From positions 1-64,000 of the forward strand of contig NTKK01000008.1 of the NCBI GenBank assembly GCA_002457675.1: a DNA stretch of 64,000 nt, read 5' to 3'. A program made the translations under genes and the position numbers. Positions 37,501-45,198 of the stretch are shown piece by piece (position 1 is the stretch's first letter; the number at the start of each line of letters is the position of its first letter). The notes under the pieces are model-generated. The model saw only the letters and a program-made list of their open reading frames with translations. It did not search any database and had not been told where the DNA came from. The stretch comes from Bacteroidetes bacterium MED-G17 (GTDB lineage: Bacteria; Bacteroidota; Bacteroidia; NS11-12g; UBA9320).

Positions 37501-38093
37501 AAATTCAGTTTTTCTGCAATGCAGAGCTTAATGATTTGGAAGAACAAACAGAAAAAAAGCTGAATAAAGAATTCATCATTTGTGGAATTGTCACCAAATT
37601 TCAAGAAGGTATGAGCCGAAAAGGTGATAAATATTGTCATGTTGAAATAGAAGATTTTAAGGGTAGTTTTTCCTTTAGACTTTATTCAGATGACTTCGCA
37701 AAGTTTAGCCAATATTTGCATGAAGATGACAGGGTAGCAATCAAAATGCAGTTAAAAAAATATTACAGTAATGACCGTTTTTTTTGGAAAATTGCAGAGG
37801 TTGTTTATCTGAGTGATGTATTTAAAAAGTACTTAGGAAAAGTGGAAGTACATCTAAAGACCGATGCTGTTTCATTGCCTCTTATCGACCAGTTAGAGAG
37901 ATTGCATACAGAACGAGGGAAAATTGGATTTGACATCAAGCTTACTCAAAAAAAGACCGATGAAGAAAGCAAAAAAAATTATCATCAATCCATCAATTTA
38001 AGAAGCGCCAAAATAAAACTAAGCAATGAAGAGCTAGCTTGGATAGATACACTTAAAGAAAAAAACATTCCTTTTAAAATGATCAAAAACTAA
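34524..38093 (+). CDS. dnaE: DNA polymerase III subunit alpha
   Basis: 1189-aa replicative polymerase (C-family, DnaE1 type). N-terminal PHP domain (FSHLHCHTQFSLLDGAAKI), palm catalytic aspartates in PDIDIDFDDRGR near residue 411, fingers with GPGRGSAAGSVVAYC, FNKSHSTCYAVVAFQTAYLK, the helix-hairpin-helix region KGVGGAAVEKLIEERQKNGPF, an OB-fold near 1010-1080 and a C-terminal tau-binding region. The ATG is at the end of a -7 element, so the mRNA should be leaderless. Confidence 0.98.
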   Translation: MPKFSHLHCHTQFSLLDGAAKIPDLINKAKIDGQPAVAITDHGNMFGAFHFVNQAQKAGVKPIVGCEFYLVEDRHRQQFSRGEKDIRHHQLLLAKNQIGYQNLSKLCSLGYMEGLYGKYPRIDKSLLVKYKEGIIATSCCIGAEIPQTILKQGKEAAEQKLKWWLEQFGSDYFIEIQRHGLKNIDNTGMSQEDVNQILIGFAKKNDLNIIATNDSHYTEEEDFNAHDILLCVNTGDFKNTPIGQGKGYRFGFPNNQFFFKTTEQMNALFSDIPESIDNTNLLIDRIEAPKINRDILLPNFSLPKGFNTQDDYLRYLVYEGAKKRYGEMTEDLRERIDFELATISNSGYPGYFLIVQDFTSAARKLNVSVGPGRGSAAGSVVAYCTGITNVDPIKYDLLFERFLNPERISMPDIDIDFDDRGREKVIDYVIDKYGKNCVSQIITYGSMAAKSSIRDVGRVLELPLDKTGDLAKLVPDGGNLNKIFKMDDKELKEKFRSEEFENIKKLKSISHEKKLEGQVIKDALKLEGSVRNTGVHACGIIITPDDITNHIPIAKAKGTELLITQYDNDLVENAGLLKMDFLGLKTLTIIKDCIALIKKRHQTEIDIDTISLEDENAFKIFRKGLTNGIFQFESDGMKAHLKSLKPTQFNDIIAMAALYRPGPMEYIPTYIKRKHGKETIHYDHPDMEEYLKETYGITVYQEQVMLLSQKLASFSKGQADKLRKAMGKKKKEDIDAMKPVFMENAEKNGYDQKIMEKVWGDWEAFASYAFNKSHSTCYAVVAFQTAYLKGNYTPEFMASLLTHNMSNMDKMSKYIEECKFYNIEVLGPDLNESEANFSVNNLGKIRFGLEAIKGVGGAAVEKLIEERQKNGPFTSIFDLTSRVDLRSINKKTLTSMATAGCFDSFSNTHRAQYISEGIHEDSGVELAVKFGAKAQGGAQKNQSSLFGENAAVQLTQPKLPECEELTMIQRLNLEKEVIGIYISGHPLLQFNNQIQFFCNAELNDLEEQTEKKLNKEFIICGIVTKFQEGMSRKGDKYCHVEIEDFKGSFSFRLYSDDFAKFSQYLHEDDRVAIKMQLKKYYSNDRFFWKIAEVVYLSDVFKKYLGKVEVHLKTDAVSLPLIDQLERLHTERGKIGFDIKLTQKKTDEESKKNYHQSINLRSAKIKLSNEELAWIDTLKEKNIPFKMIKN

Positions 38094-38098
38094 TTGGA

Positions 38099-38857
38099 TC
38101 ATAGACCTATATTCCTTAAGATGGTTGAAGCATTTGGCTGAGCTGTTGGCATAATAACCAAGTCATTAATATTTACATGCTTAGGCTGATTTAATACCCA
38201 AAAGACAGATTCAGCAACATCTACAGGCAACAAATTTTCAAAACCTAGATACACTTTATCAGCTCTTTCTTTATCTCCTTCAAAACGAACGGTGCTAAAC
38301 TCAGTATCTACAGCACCTGGATGTATGGCACTTACTTTTATTCCCTTTTTCGCCAAATCAATTCTAAAGGCTTTATTCAACGCGTCTACCATATGCTTGG
38401 TTCCACAATATACATTTCCATTGGCATATACTTCTTTACCTGCAATAGACCCTATGTTTACAATATGACTGTGTTTGGTCATTAGTGGAATAACACACTT
38501 GCTCACATACAAAATGCCCTTAATATTGGTGTCAATCATACTTTCCCAATGGTCAATTTTTCCATCTTCTATAGAACTTAAACCCATGGCAAGACCTGCA
38601 TTATTTATAAGGAAATCAATATGCTTGGATGTAATTTGATTTATATACTTTTTCACTTCTTTAAAATTTCTTACATCAAAACAAAGGGTTTGTACCTCTA
38701 TCCCATATTCCTTTTCTAAGGATAATTTTATCGACTCAAGACGTTTTTCACGCCTTCCAGTTAATATTAAATTTGTGCCTACCGTAGCCAACTTTTTGGC
38801 TACTTCATTCCCAATTCCAGACGTTGCTCCTGTTATAAGGGCGATTTTCCCTCTCAT
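38099..38857 (-). CDS. Short-chain dehydrogenase/reductase (YdfG-like)
   Basis: 252-aa NAD(P)-dependent SDR. Cofactor motif LITGATSGIGNEVAKKL, NNAGLA, catalytic serine in IVNIGSIAG, and Tyr-x-x-x-Lys in YCGTKHMV. Overall similar to serine/3-hydroxypropionate dehydrogenases of the YdfG group (HPGAVDTEFSTVRFEGD). The substrate is not determined. Ends 5 bp from the dnaE stop. Confidence 0.88.
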   Translation of the reverse strand: MRGKIALITGATSGIGNEVAKKLATVGTNLILTGRREKRLESIKLSLEKEYGIEVQTLCFDVRNFKEVKKYINQITSKHIDFLINNAGLAMGLSSIEDGKIDHWESMIDTNIKGILYVSKCVIPLMTKHSHIVNIGSIAGKEVYANGNVYCGTKHMVDALNKAFRIDLAKKGIKVSAIHPGAVDTEFSTVRFEGDKERADKVYLGFENLLPVDVAESVFWVLNQPKHVNINDLVIMPTAQPNASTILRNIGL

Positions 38858-38874
38858 ATTTTTGACTTAATTTT

Positions 38875-38904
38875 TTTGTGGGCGGAAGATAGTCCATAAT
38901 ATTG
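38875..38904 (+). promoter_or_regulatory. Probable promoter of the 38910 gene
   Basis: TTTG at 38875-38878, 18-bp spacer, TAATATTG at 38897-38904 (one mismatch to TAnnTTTG), then 5 nt to the ATG at 38910. Confidence 0.4.
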
Positions 38905-38909
38905 TAATT

Positions 38910-39194
38910 ATGAATTGGGAAATTAAAGATGCCGTTTTACTAATAAGCCAAGTACAAAATTTACCTACGACTTTCGAAAGCAACTTTGAATATGTGCTTT
39001 TTAAAGAATCAGCTGAAATTTCTTCTGCCTTGAAAAAAAAATTCAAAGGGAAAACAATTATAAAAGTGGGAAACAAACCCAATAGTGGAGATGTGTTGTT
39101 TATACCTAGCTTGAGAGAATCGATGGATTTTATCCAAATAGATAAAATAGAAAAAATGCTGTCAGATGACAAAGGTGAGGAGAAAACTAGTTAA
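38910..39194 (+). CDS. Small hypothetical protein
   Basis: 94 aa, not recognised. Soluble, without signal peptide, mixed alpha/beta with a basic patch ALKKKFKGKTIIKVGNK and a block PNSGDVLFIPSLRESMDF. A two-element promoter ends 5 nt before the ATG, which argues that it is a real gene and not a chance reading frame. It precedes the alpha/beta hydrolase by 77 bp. Confidence 0.55.
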   Translation: MNWEIKDAVLLISQVQNLPTTFESNFEYVLFKESAEISSALKKKFKGKTIIKVGNKPNSGDVLFIPSLRESMDFIQIDKIEKMLSDDKGEEKTS

Positions 39195-39271
39195 ATAAAG
39201 GCTTTACTCTGCAGCTAATCGAATAACAGAAAAGATTGTAAACAATATTCAAATTAAATACTTAATCATAT

Positions 39272-40057
39272 ATGCTTCATTATTCGGTTTATACCAAACC
39301 TTCTTCATCAGCTTGGGTGGTATTTATTCATGGAGCGGGTGGAAGCAGCAACATCTGGTATAAACAAATAAGAGATTTTCAGAAAGATTTCAATGTTCTT
39401 CTCATCGACTTAAGAGGACATGGTAAATCTAAACAACCGTTTCGTAAAAAGTTAAAGAAATATACTTTTACAGAAATAAGCAATGACGTGCTTGAGGTTT
39501 TAGATCACTTAAATATAAAGTCTGGTCATTTTGTGGGAATATCTCTTGGGACAATTATTATTAGAGAAATAGCAGAAAGAAATCCAACTATGGTGGAGAC
39601 CATGATATTGGGAGGTGCAATTGTAAAACTAAATTTACGAGGTCAAATTCTAATGAAACTTGGCGTTTTACTGAAATCTGTCATACCATATCTATTGCTT
39701 TATCGTTTCTTTGCTTTCGTCATCATGCCAAGAAAAACGCACACTGAGTCTCGTCTTTTGTTCGTAAATGAGGCCAAAAAATTATACCAAAAAGAATTTA
39801 AACGCTGGTTTAAACTTGCTTCGGAAATTAACCCCTTGTTGAAACTATTCAGAATACATGATTGCGGTATTCCCACCCTGTATATCATGGGAGAAGAAGA
39901 TCATATGTTTTTACCAAGTATAGGGAAACTGGTTAAAAATCATAATTCTTCGAGTTTACAAATAATTCCAAACTGTGGACATGTCGTTAATGTTGAAAGT
40001 CCATTATTATTTAATAAATTAAGTCGTGACTTTGCCTCTAGGTGGTCAAAAAAGTAA
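39272..40057 (+). CDS. Alpha/beta-fold hydrolase
   Basis: 261-aa hydrolase. Oxyanion HGAGGSSNIWYKQI, nucleophile elbow FVGISLGTIIIR (Gly-x-Ser-x-Gly), acid MGEEDHMF, and catalytic His in NCGHVVNVESP, which is the complete triad. Probably cytoplasmic, since no signal peptide is seen. Substrate unknown. Confidence 0.83.
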   Translation: MLHYSVYTKPSSSAWVVFIHGAGGSSNIWYKQIRDFQKDFNVLLIDLRGHGKSKQPFRKKLKKYTFTEISNDVLEVLDHLNIKSGHFVGISLGTIIIREIAERNPTMVETMILGGAIVKLNLRGQILMKLGVLLKSVIPYLLLYRFFAFVIMPRKTHTESRLLFVNEAKKLYQKEFKRWFKLASEINPLLKLFRIHDCGIPTLYIMGEEDHMFLPSIGKLVKNHNSSSLQIIPNCGHVVNVESPLLFNKLSRDFASRWSKK

Positions 40058-40156
40058 ATCGGTCAACGACATAATTGGCCTTCTTATTTAAAAATTTATT
40101 TTAAAAGCAATAAAAAAAGGATGGCTCTTTTTTCTTTTTAAAAAAATCAAAAGGCG

Positions 40157-40164
40157 TAACTTTG
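40157..40164 (+). promoter_or_regulatory. -7 promoter element of tRNA-Arg
   Basis: TAACTTTG, exact TAnnTTTG, 6 nt before the tRNA 5' end at 40171. As transcription cannot start inside the mature tRNA, it begins at most 7 nt after the G of the element, which calibrates the other promoters in the window. Confidence 0.6.
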
Positions 40165-40170
40165 ACGTCT

Positions 40171-40244
40171 GGCCTCGTAGCTCAACTGAATAGAGCACTT
40201 GATTACGGCTCAAGAGGTTTCAGGTTTGAATCCTGACGAGGTCA
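40171..40244 (+). tRNA. tRNA-Arg, anticodon ACG
   Basis: Full cloverleaf of 74 nt: acceptor GGCCTCG/CGAGGTC (one G-U pair), D stem GCTC/GAGC, anticodon stem CTTGA/TCAAG with loop TTACGGC (anticodon ACG; A34 presumably edited to inosine), T stem TCAGG/CCTGA, discriminator A73. CCA is not encoded. A20, an arginine identity element in E. coli, is present. The D loop has A19 and the T loop has U56 instead of the usual G19 and C56, a matched pair change. The Levitt pair is A15-U48. A -7 promoter element lies 6 nt upstream and a strong hairpin terminator 10 nt downstream. Confidence 0.93.
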
Positions 40245-40253
40245 CGACCATAT

Positions 40254-40293
40254 AAGTAGCCATAATGTAAAAACGTTGTGGCTTCTTGTTTTT
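40254..40293 (+). terminator. Rho-independent terminator after tRNA-Arg
   Basis: 14-bp stem (40254-40267 with 40274-40287) with a single T-T mismatch, 6-nt loop, followed by GTTTTT. The best intrinsic terminator visible in the window. Confidence 0.8.
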
Positions 40294-40318
40294 AAAGGGT
40301 TTCAGCCAAAAAGATAGA

Positions 40319-40340
40319 ACGCCCGCTAAGGGTGTTTTTT
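40319..40340 (+). terminator. Second hairpin terminator
   Basis: ACGCCC / GGGTGT stem with loop GCTAA followed by TTTTT. It follows the tRNA terminator by 25 nt and may back it up; there is no other gene upstream on this strand that needs it. Confidence 0.6.
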
Positions 40341-40394
40341 GTGGTTTTTTGATAAAAATGTAGGTAAATTTTAGCGGTGTTTCTGTAATGAAAA

Positions 40395-41840
40395 CTAAGG
40401 ATTGATATGCATTTGTAATATTCTCTGTGATTCAATTTTCACCTTTTTATCTTTTCTTAATTGCCATAGCATTGTCGACGCATATTGCCTTGAGCTGTCT
40501 AACTCAACAATAGGTTTTGGATACTGGTTTCCCAAACTTGTTTGATACATGATCTGATCCATTTCACTCATTTCCCATGGTTTGTGAATCAAAGATTTAG
40601 GTATATTTTTTAATTCTGGCAACCATTTGAGTATAAAAGTACCATAGGGGTCGTGCTCAACCGAATTTTTGACCGGATTGTATATTCTTATTGTATTCAA
40701 GCCTGTTTCTCCAGCTTGCATGATAAGCTGTGGGTAATGAATACCCGGTTCAAAATCTAAAAATTGTCTTGACAAATGAGAGCTTGCTGCCTGCCATGGT
40801 TGCCAAATCAAGTGCGTAAAGAAACTAACCAACATAGCTCTCATCCTAAAATTTATGTAGCCTGTTTCATTTAAACATCGCATACAGGCGTCCACTAAGG
40901 GATAACCCGTTTGCCCCTTTTCCCATTTTTCAATGAGTTCTTGATTTAGAGGCTTATTTAATTTCTCATACGCTTTATTCAAAGACTCAAATTCCATTCT
41001 ACATTCCATTTCAAATTTTTGAACAAAGTGAGAATGCCATCTTAATCGACTTGTAAATCCATCAATGGCGCTTTTTTTCCCATGGTCTTTCCTTATTTTT
41101 CTGGCTTCTTGGTAAGCTTGTCTAATTGAAAGATTTCCCCAAGCCAAATAGACAGATAAGCGACTGCAATGCGTTCTTGATTCCAATGGTTTGGATATAC
41201 TTTTTATATAATCAAAATGTCTCTCATTTAGAAAGCTATTTAAGTATTTACTAGCATATGTCTCGCCACCAACTTGTCTTTTCGTGTGACCCTCATTTAA
41301 TTCAATAGACATTGACCAATTTTGAATGAATTGTTTTGAAAGCAACTGACCTTTACGAGGTTGAAATCTTGCTATAGGACCATTTACATATTCTTTCCAG
41401 TCCTTTATCCAGTTATTCCTATTTTTTCTTCCTCGCTTAACCCCTTTTGATGGCATCTCAATCCATGAAATTTGTTGCGATTTAAACCAGCTTGCCATTT
41501 GTTTATCTCTTTCATAAGTTATCTTCAGGCCAGTCTCTTCATGGCTGAATACCTTTCTAACCGTCATTTTTTGTATTAAACTTTTGAAAGCATCTTTTAC
41601 TTCCATTTCTAAAAACAAAACTTGACTTTGATATTGGTCTAATTTACGGTTTAAATCAAGTAAAGATTGTTTGATAAAAGTAAAATGACGTTCAGAATAA
41701 TGAGGATCGTTTTGAATAGAAGGTTCAAGAATGTAAAGAAGACAAAATTTTTCATTTTCAGAAACCGATTTGCAAATAGCCTCATTATCCTGAAGTCGTA
41801 AATCTCTTTTTAGCCATACAATGTTGACGATTTCCTTCAT
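40395..41840 (-). CDS. Cryptochrome/photolyase family protein
   Basis: 481-aa flavoprotein. N-terminal antenna domain ([24 protein letters not shown]) and C-terminal FAD-binding domain ([75 protein letters not shown]). Likely a light-dependent DNA repair enzyme; the substrate (CPD, 6-4 or signalling only) cannot be told from sequence. Stands alone; stop and start are clear of neighbours by more than 50 bp. Confidence 0.85.
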   Translation of the reverse strand: MKEIVNIVWLKRDLRLQDNEAICKSVSENEKFCLLYILEPSIQNDPHYSERHFTFIKQSLLDLNRKLDQYQSQVLFLEMEVKDAFKSLIQKMTVRKVFSHEETGLKITYERDKQMASWFKSQQISWIEMPSKGVKRGRKNRNNWIKDWKEYVNGPIARFQPRKGQLLSKQFIQNWSMSIELNEGHTKRQVGGETYASKYLNSFLNERHFDYIKSISKPLESRTHCSRLSVYLAWGNLSIRQAYQEARKIRKDHGKKSAIDGFTSRLRWHSHFVQKFEMECRMEFESLNKAYEKLNKPLNQELIEKWEKGQTGYPLVDACMRCLNETGYINFRMRAMLVSFFTHLIWQPWQAASSHLSRQFLDFEPGIHYPQLIMQAGETGLNTIRIYNPVKNSVEHDPYGTFILKWLPELKNIPKSLIHKPWEMSEMDQIMYQTSLGNQYPKPIVELDSSRQYASTMLWQLRKDKKVKIESQRILQMHINP

Positions 41841-41917
41841 CTATTTTCCAAAACAAGGGTTACTAGCATTTGGTTTCATTAATAAAACATAGAGTACATA
41901 AAGAAATTTAAAATGGG

Positions 41918-44080
41918 CTATCTAATAAGATGGACATTGCCACTATACTCTTTCACCTCACCACTTAAAAAGTGCACCCTCAAAAGGTATCCATAAACAC
42001 CTAACGGAGTATTTTTCGCTTTCCATGAAATGTCATGAAATCTAGGATCTACGTCCTTTATATCATGTAAAATTTGACCATATCTATTGAATATTATAAA
42101 TCTTTCAACTTTTTTTATTTGGTGAGGCCTAAGTTTTGGACCAAAAGTATTGTTAGGCTCTGAGCTCCCCGGTGTAAATGCATTTGGTATGAATACATGT
42201 TGCTTGACAACTATATTAATGTAGGCAGAGTCTTTAGACCGGCAGCCATCAATACTCTCTGCCTCAAGTTTTACCTGGATTGATTGAGGTGGATAGACAT
42301 CAATTGGCGAGCAGCTTAATTGACAATTAAATAGCCCATCAGGCGACCAGAAGTAATTAGCTATAGAATCATTAGAAGATACTTTAAAAGTTACGAATTC
42401 CCCTAGCTCAATAGTCGATTTTTTGGGTTGTAACCCTATTCTGAATTCGGGCGGATTATTTAGTTGTATAGTACTATCCCATAAACATGCTACATCGTCC
42501 TTTACTTGAAGATAGTAAGTGTTCGCAGGAAGATTACTGAAAACTAAAGAAGTGTCAAAATTTGCATTGTCTAAGGAATACAAAATTGGATTTATCCCTT
42601 CTTTTACAGCTATAACCTGAATACGACCTGTAGAATCTCCTTGACACAAAGGATTAGTTGTCTCAACTTGCACCTTCAAGGGACTTTGTTTAAACTTTAG
42701 GCGAAGTGACAAAAAGCTATCACAGGCAAATTGATCTACCAAGGTATCCAGATATATTCCCTCTTGATCAACCCATTTGTCATTAAAAAAAACTCTTTTC
42801 CCTTTACAAACGGTTGAATCAATATTTGTAAATGTATTTTTACGGTGTAAAATTCTTAATCGAACAATGCTGTCACATCCGTATGTGCCAATCACCGTAT
42901 CCAAGTAATACCCTTCAGCATTTATTTTCCTATTGTTGAAAAATATGAAATCTTTTGGGCATATAAGACTATCAAAAAAACCAAATTGTTGGGGTCTTTT
43001 TTTTAGGGTAATATATACAATACTATCACAGCCTTCTTTTGATATAAACGAATCTGAATATATCCCTGGCATGGAAATGTACTTTCCATTAAAAAAAATG
43101 GAACTTTCCCTGCATATAGTTGAATCAATAAAGGATAGGATTGGTTTTTTGATTTCTATGTAGTTCTCTTCAGATGTAACTCTGCACTTTTCATTGATTA
43201 AATTACTTGCAGTATTTGCTAACAAATAACGGTATCTGTAAAACCCTACATTCCCATTTAGGTGGGCATATCTATCTTGATTTGCACCTGAAATATTTGT
43301 CCATCCATTCCCTTCGTTTACTTGCCATTGATATTGTGGTGTATTGTATCGATTGCCTTGTAAGCTTGCCATAAAAACTTTTGGACTGAATGCACGGGGG
43401 CATATTTCAAATGGGTTTCTTGGATTTATAAAAGCTTTTGGGCCACAAGGCCTGAAGGAAATATTGTCTAAAGCCAAATCATTGCCTGAACCGCCAGGTG
43501 CATTATTTCGTAAAGACAGAATTAAACTATCTTGACCTGGCTGAGTAGAAAAAGTAAATGAATAGGTATTCCATTTTTCATTATTAGGCACATTACCTGT
43601 GCTGTATTTATTTACCCCATTAATTAAAAACTGAAGATTTGGCTTAATATAATTGGGATAAGATTTGTCCATTAGATTAAAAACATCAATGGAAAATTCA
43701 TAAGTTGTATTTTCACACAAATCGTAAACAGTATCAATGTAAAATAGACCCGCTTGGAAGGAAGCATTAACAACCATCATATAACCAATTGGATCGTCAC
43801 TATTGTCTTTTATTCCTTGCCATCCAGCCCACAACAGTGGCCATCGACGCATGTCATTGGTAATCGTATAGTATCCATCATCCATTGGCACGTTGGTTGT
43901 ATATGTATAGCCCGGGGCCAATTTGGGGTCTTTTTGAAGAACCACAGCAGAACCGCTGCCAAAATCACCGTTTTCAAAAATATTTTCTCCCAATTGGCCA
44001 GAACAAGCTTGTGACCAAACACTACAATTATGTAGAAGGAAAAAAAATAGTGCGAGAAGATGGGCTATATTTGAAAACAC
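41918..44080 (-). CDS. Secreted protein with T9SS type B (gliding-motility CHU) C-terminal domain
   Basis: 720 aa. Signal peptide (SNIAHLLALFFFLLHNCSVWSQ), an N-terminal jelly-roll-like region (GENIFENGDFGSG ... LALDNISFRPCG), an Ig/PKD-like section, and three ~50-residue tandem repeats (DSTICRESSIFFNGKYI, DSLICPKDFIFFNNRKI, DSTVCKGKRVFFNDKWV, each ending in GCDSIV or ACDSFL), then a type B sorting domain (PNAFTPGSSEPNNTFGP ... GVYGYLLRV). The start is GTG at 44080, 4 nt after TATCTTTA, one mismatch from a -7 element. Lies 16 bp behind bioB, so read-through from the biotin operon is possible. Confidence 0.82.
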   Translation of the reverse strand: MFSNIAHLLALFFFLLHNCSVWSQACSGQLGENIFENGDFGSGSAVVLQKDPKLAPGYTYTTNVPMDDGYYTITNDMRRWPLLWAGWQGIKDNSDDPIGYMMVVNASFQAGLFYIDTVYDLCENTTYEFSIDVFNLMDKSYPNYIKPNLQFLINGVNKYSTGNVPNNEKWNTYSFTFSTQPGQDSLILSLRNNAPGGSGNDLALDNISFRPCGPKAFINPRNPFEICPRAFSPKVFMASLQGNRYNTPQYQWQVNEGNGWTNISGANQDRYAHLNGNVGFYRYRYLLANTASNLINEKCRVTSEENYIEIKKPILSFIDSTICRESSIFFNGKYISMPGIYSDSFISKEGCDSIVYITLKKRPQQFGFFDSLICPKDFIFFNNRKINAEGYYLDTVIGTYGCDSIVRLRILHRKNTFTNIDSTVCKGKRVFFNDKWVDQEGIYLDTLVDQFACDSFLSLRLKFKQSPLKVQVETTNPLCQGDSTGRIQVIAVKEGINPILYSLDNANFDTSLVFSNLPANTYYLQVKDDVACLWDSTIQLNNPPEFRIGLQPKKSTIELGEFVTFKVSSNDSIANYFWSPDGLFNCQLSCSPIDVYPPQSIQVKLEAESIDGCRSKDSAYINIVVKQHVFIPNAFTPGSSEPNNTFGPKLRPHQIKKVERFIIFNRYGQILHDIKDVDPRFHDISWKAKNTPLGVYGYLLRVHFLSGEVKEYSGNVHLIR

Positions 44081-44096
44081 CTCTTAAAGATAAGCA

Positions 44097-45173
44097 TTAT
44101 TTCCGCATGGATTCATTTCTCTCAATCTTATGTTTTGGTCTTGTCCATCTCGGTTTTTCATCTAACGATTTTAAGTTGGACTCTTCTTTTTCTATTGTTT
44201 TAGGTTGCGCTTTTTTCACAAATGGTTTTTGGGGCTTCAAACCAAGTAAATCAAAAAGTTCTAAATCTTGGTGTATATCTGGGTTAGGTGTAGTTAATAA
44301 CTTATCACCTGAAAATATTGAGTTAGCACCCGCAAAAAAACATAAGGCTTGACCTTCGTGGCTCATTTCTGTTCTACCTGCCGAAAGTCTCACCTGAGTT
44401 AGAGGCAAAACGATTCTAGTTGTAGCAATCATTCTTATCATTTCCCATATTGAAATAGTTTTTTGTTCTTGAAGTGGTGTTCCTTCTATTGCTACCAAAG
44501 CATTAATAGGAACAGACTCAGGTTGAGGGTTTAAAGTTGATAAGGCAACAAGCATTCCTGCCCTGTCCTCTACATCTTCACCCATTCCAATAATGCCTCC
44601 TGAGCAAACAGTAACATTGGTTTTCCTAACATTTTCAATGGTGTCAAGACGGTCTTGAAAAGCGCGGGTAGATATAACTTCTTTGTAATATTCTTCAGAA
44701 GAATCTAAATTGTGGTTGTATGCGTACAACCCAGCCTCTGCAAGTCGCTTGGCTTGATTTTCGGTAATCATACCCAATGTACAGCAAACTTCCATATCTA
44801 ATTTATTGATAGTTCTAACCATCTCCAAAACTTGTTCAAACTCAGGCCCATCTTTCACATTTCTCCAAGCTGCACCCATACACACTCTTGAAGAACCCAT
44901 TGATTTGGCTCGTTGAGCTTGTTCAGCAACTTGAGAAATGCTCATTAAGTCATTGCCTTCGATATCTGTATGATAACGGGCAGCTTGAGGGCAGTACGAA
45001 CAATCCTCAGGGCAGCCACCCGTCTTGATAGAAAGTAGAGTGCTTACCTGAACTGTATTGGGATCATGATTTTTTCTATGAATTTGGGCTGCTTTGTAAA
45101 GCAAATCCATTAATGGTTCATTGTAAATTTTTAGAATCTCTTCCCTCGTCCAATTATTACGAATTTTATTCAT
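44097..45173 (-). CDS. bioB: Biotin synthase
   Basis: Radical-SAM enzyme inserting sulfur into dethiobiotin. CPEDCSYCPQ carries the CxxxCxxC cluster ligands; NHNLDSSEEYY, CSGGIIGMGE and RLSAGRTEMSHEGQALCFFAGANSIFSGDKLL are diagnostic. The C-terminus is extended by about 40 charged residues (KKAQPKTIEKEESNLKSLDEKPRW and beyond) compared with E. coli. Start chosen at the ATG 45173 (MNKIRNNWTREE), not the GTG at 45182. Last gene of the biotin cluster, 25 bp after the ketoacyl synthase. Confidence 0.96.
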   Translation of the reverse strand: MNKIRNNWTREEILKIYNEPLMDLLYKAAQIHRKNHDPNTVQVSTLLSIKTGGCPEDCSYCPQAARYHTDIEGNDLMSISQVAEQAQRAKSMGSSRVCMGAAWRNVKDGPEFEQVLEMVRTINKLDMEVCCTLGMITENQAKRLAEAGLYAYNHNLDSSEEYYKEVISTRAFQDRLDTIENVRKTNVTVCSGGIIGMGEDVEDRAGMLVALSTLNPQPESVPINALVAIEGTPLQEQKTISIWEMIRMIATTRIVLPLTQVRLSAGRTEMSHEGQALCFFAGANSIFSGDKLLTTPNPDIHQDLELFDLLGLKPQKPFVKKAQPKTIEKEESNLKSLDEKPRWTRPKHKIERNESMRK

Positions 45174-45198
45174 GCCCTTCACGAAAATACGTTTTATT

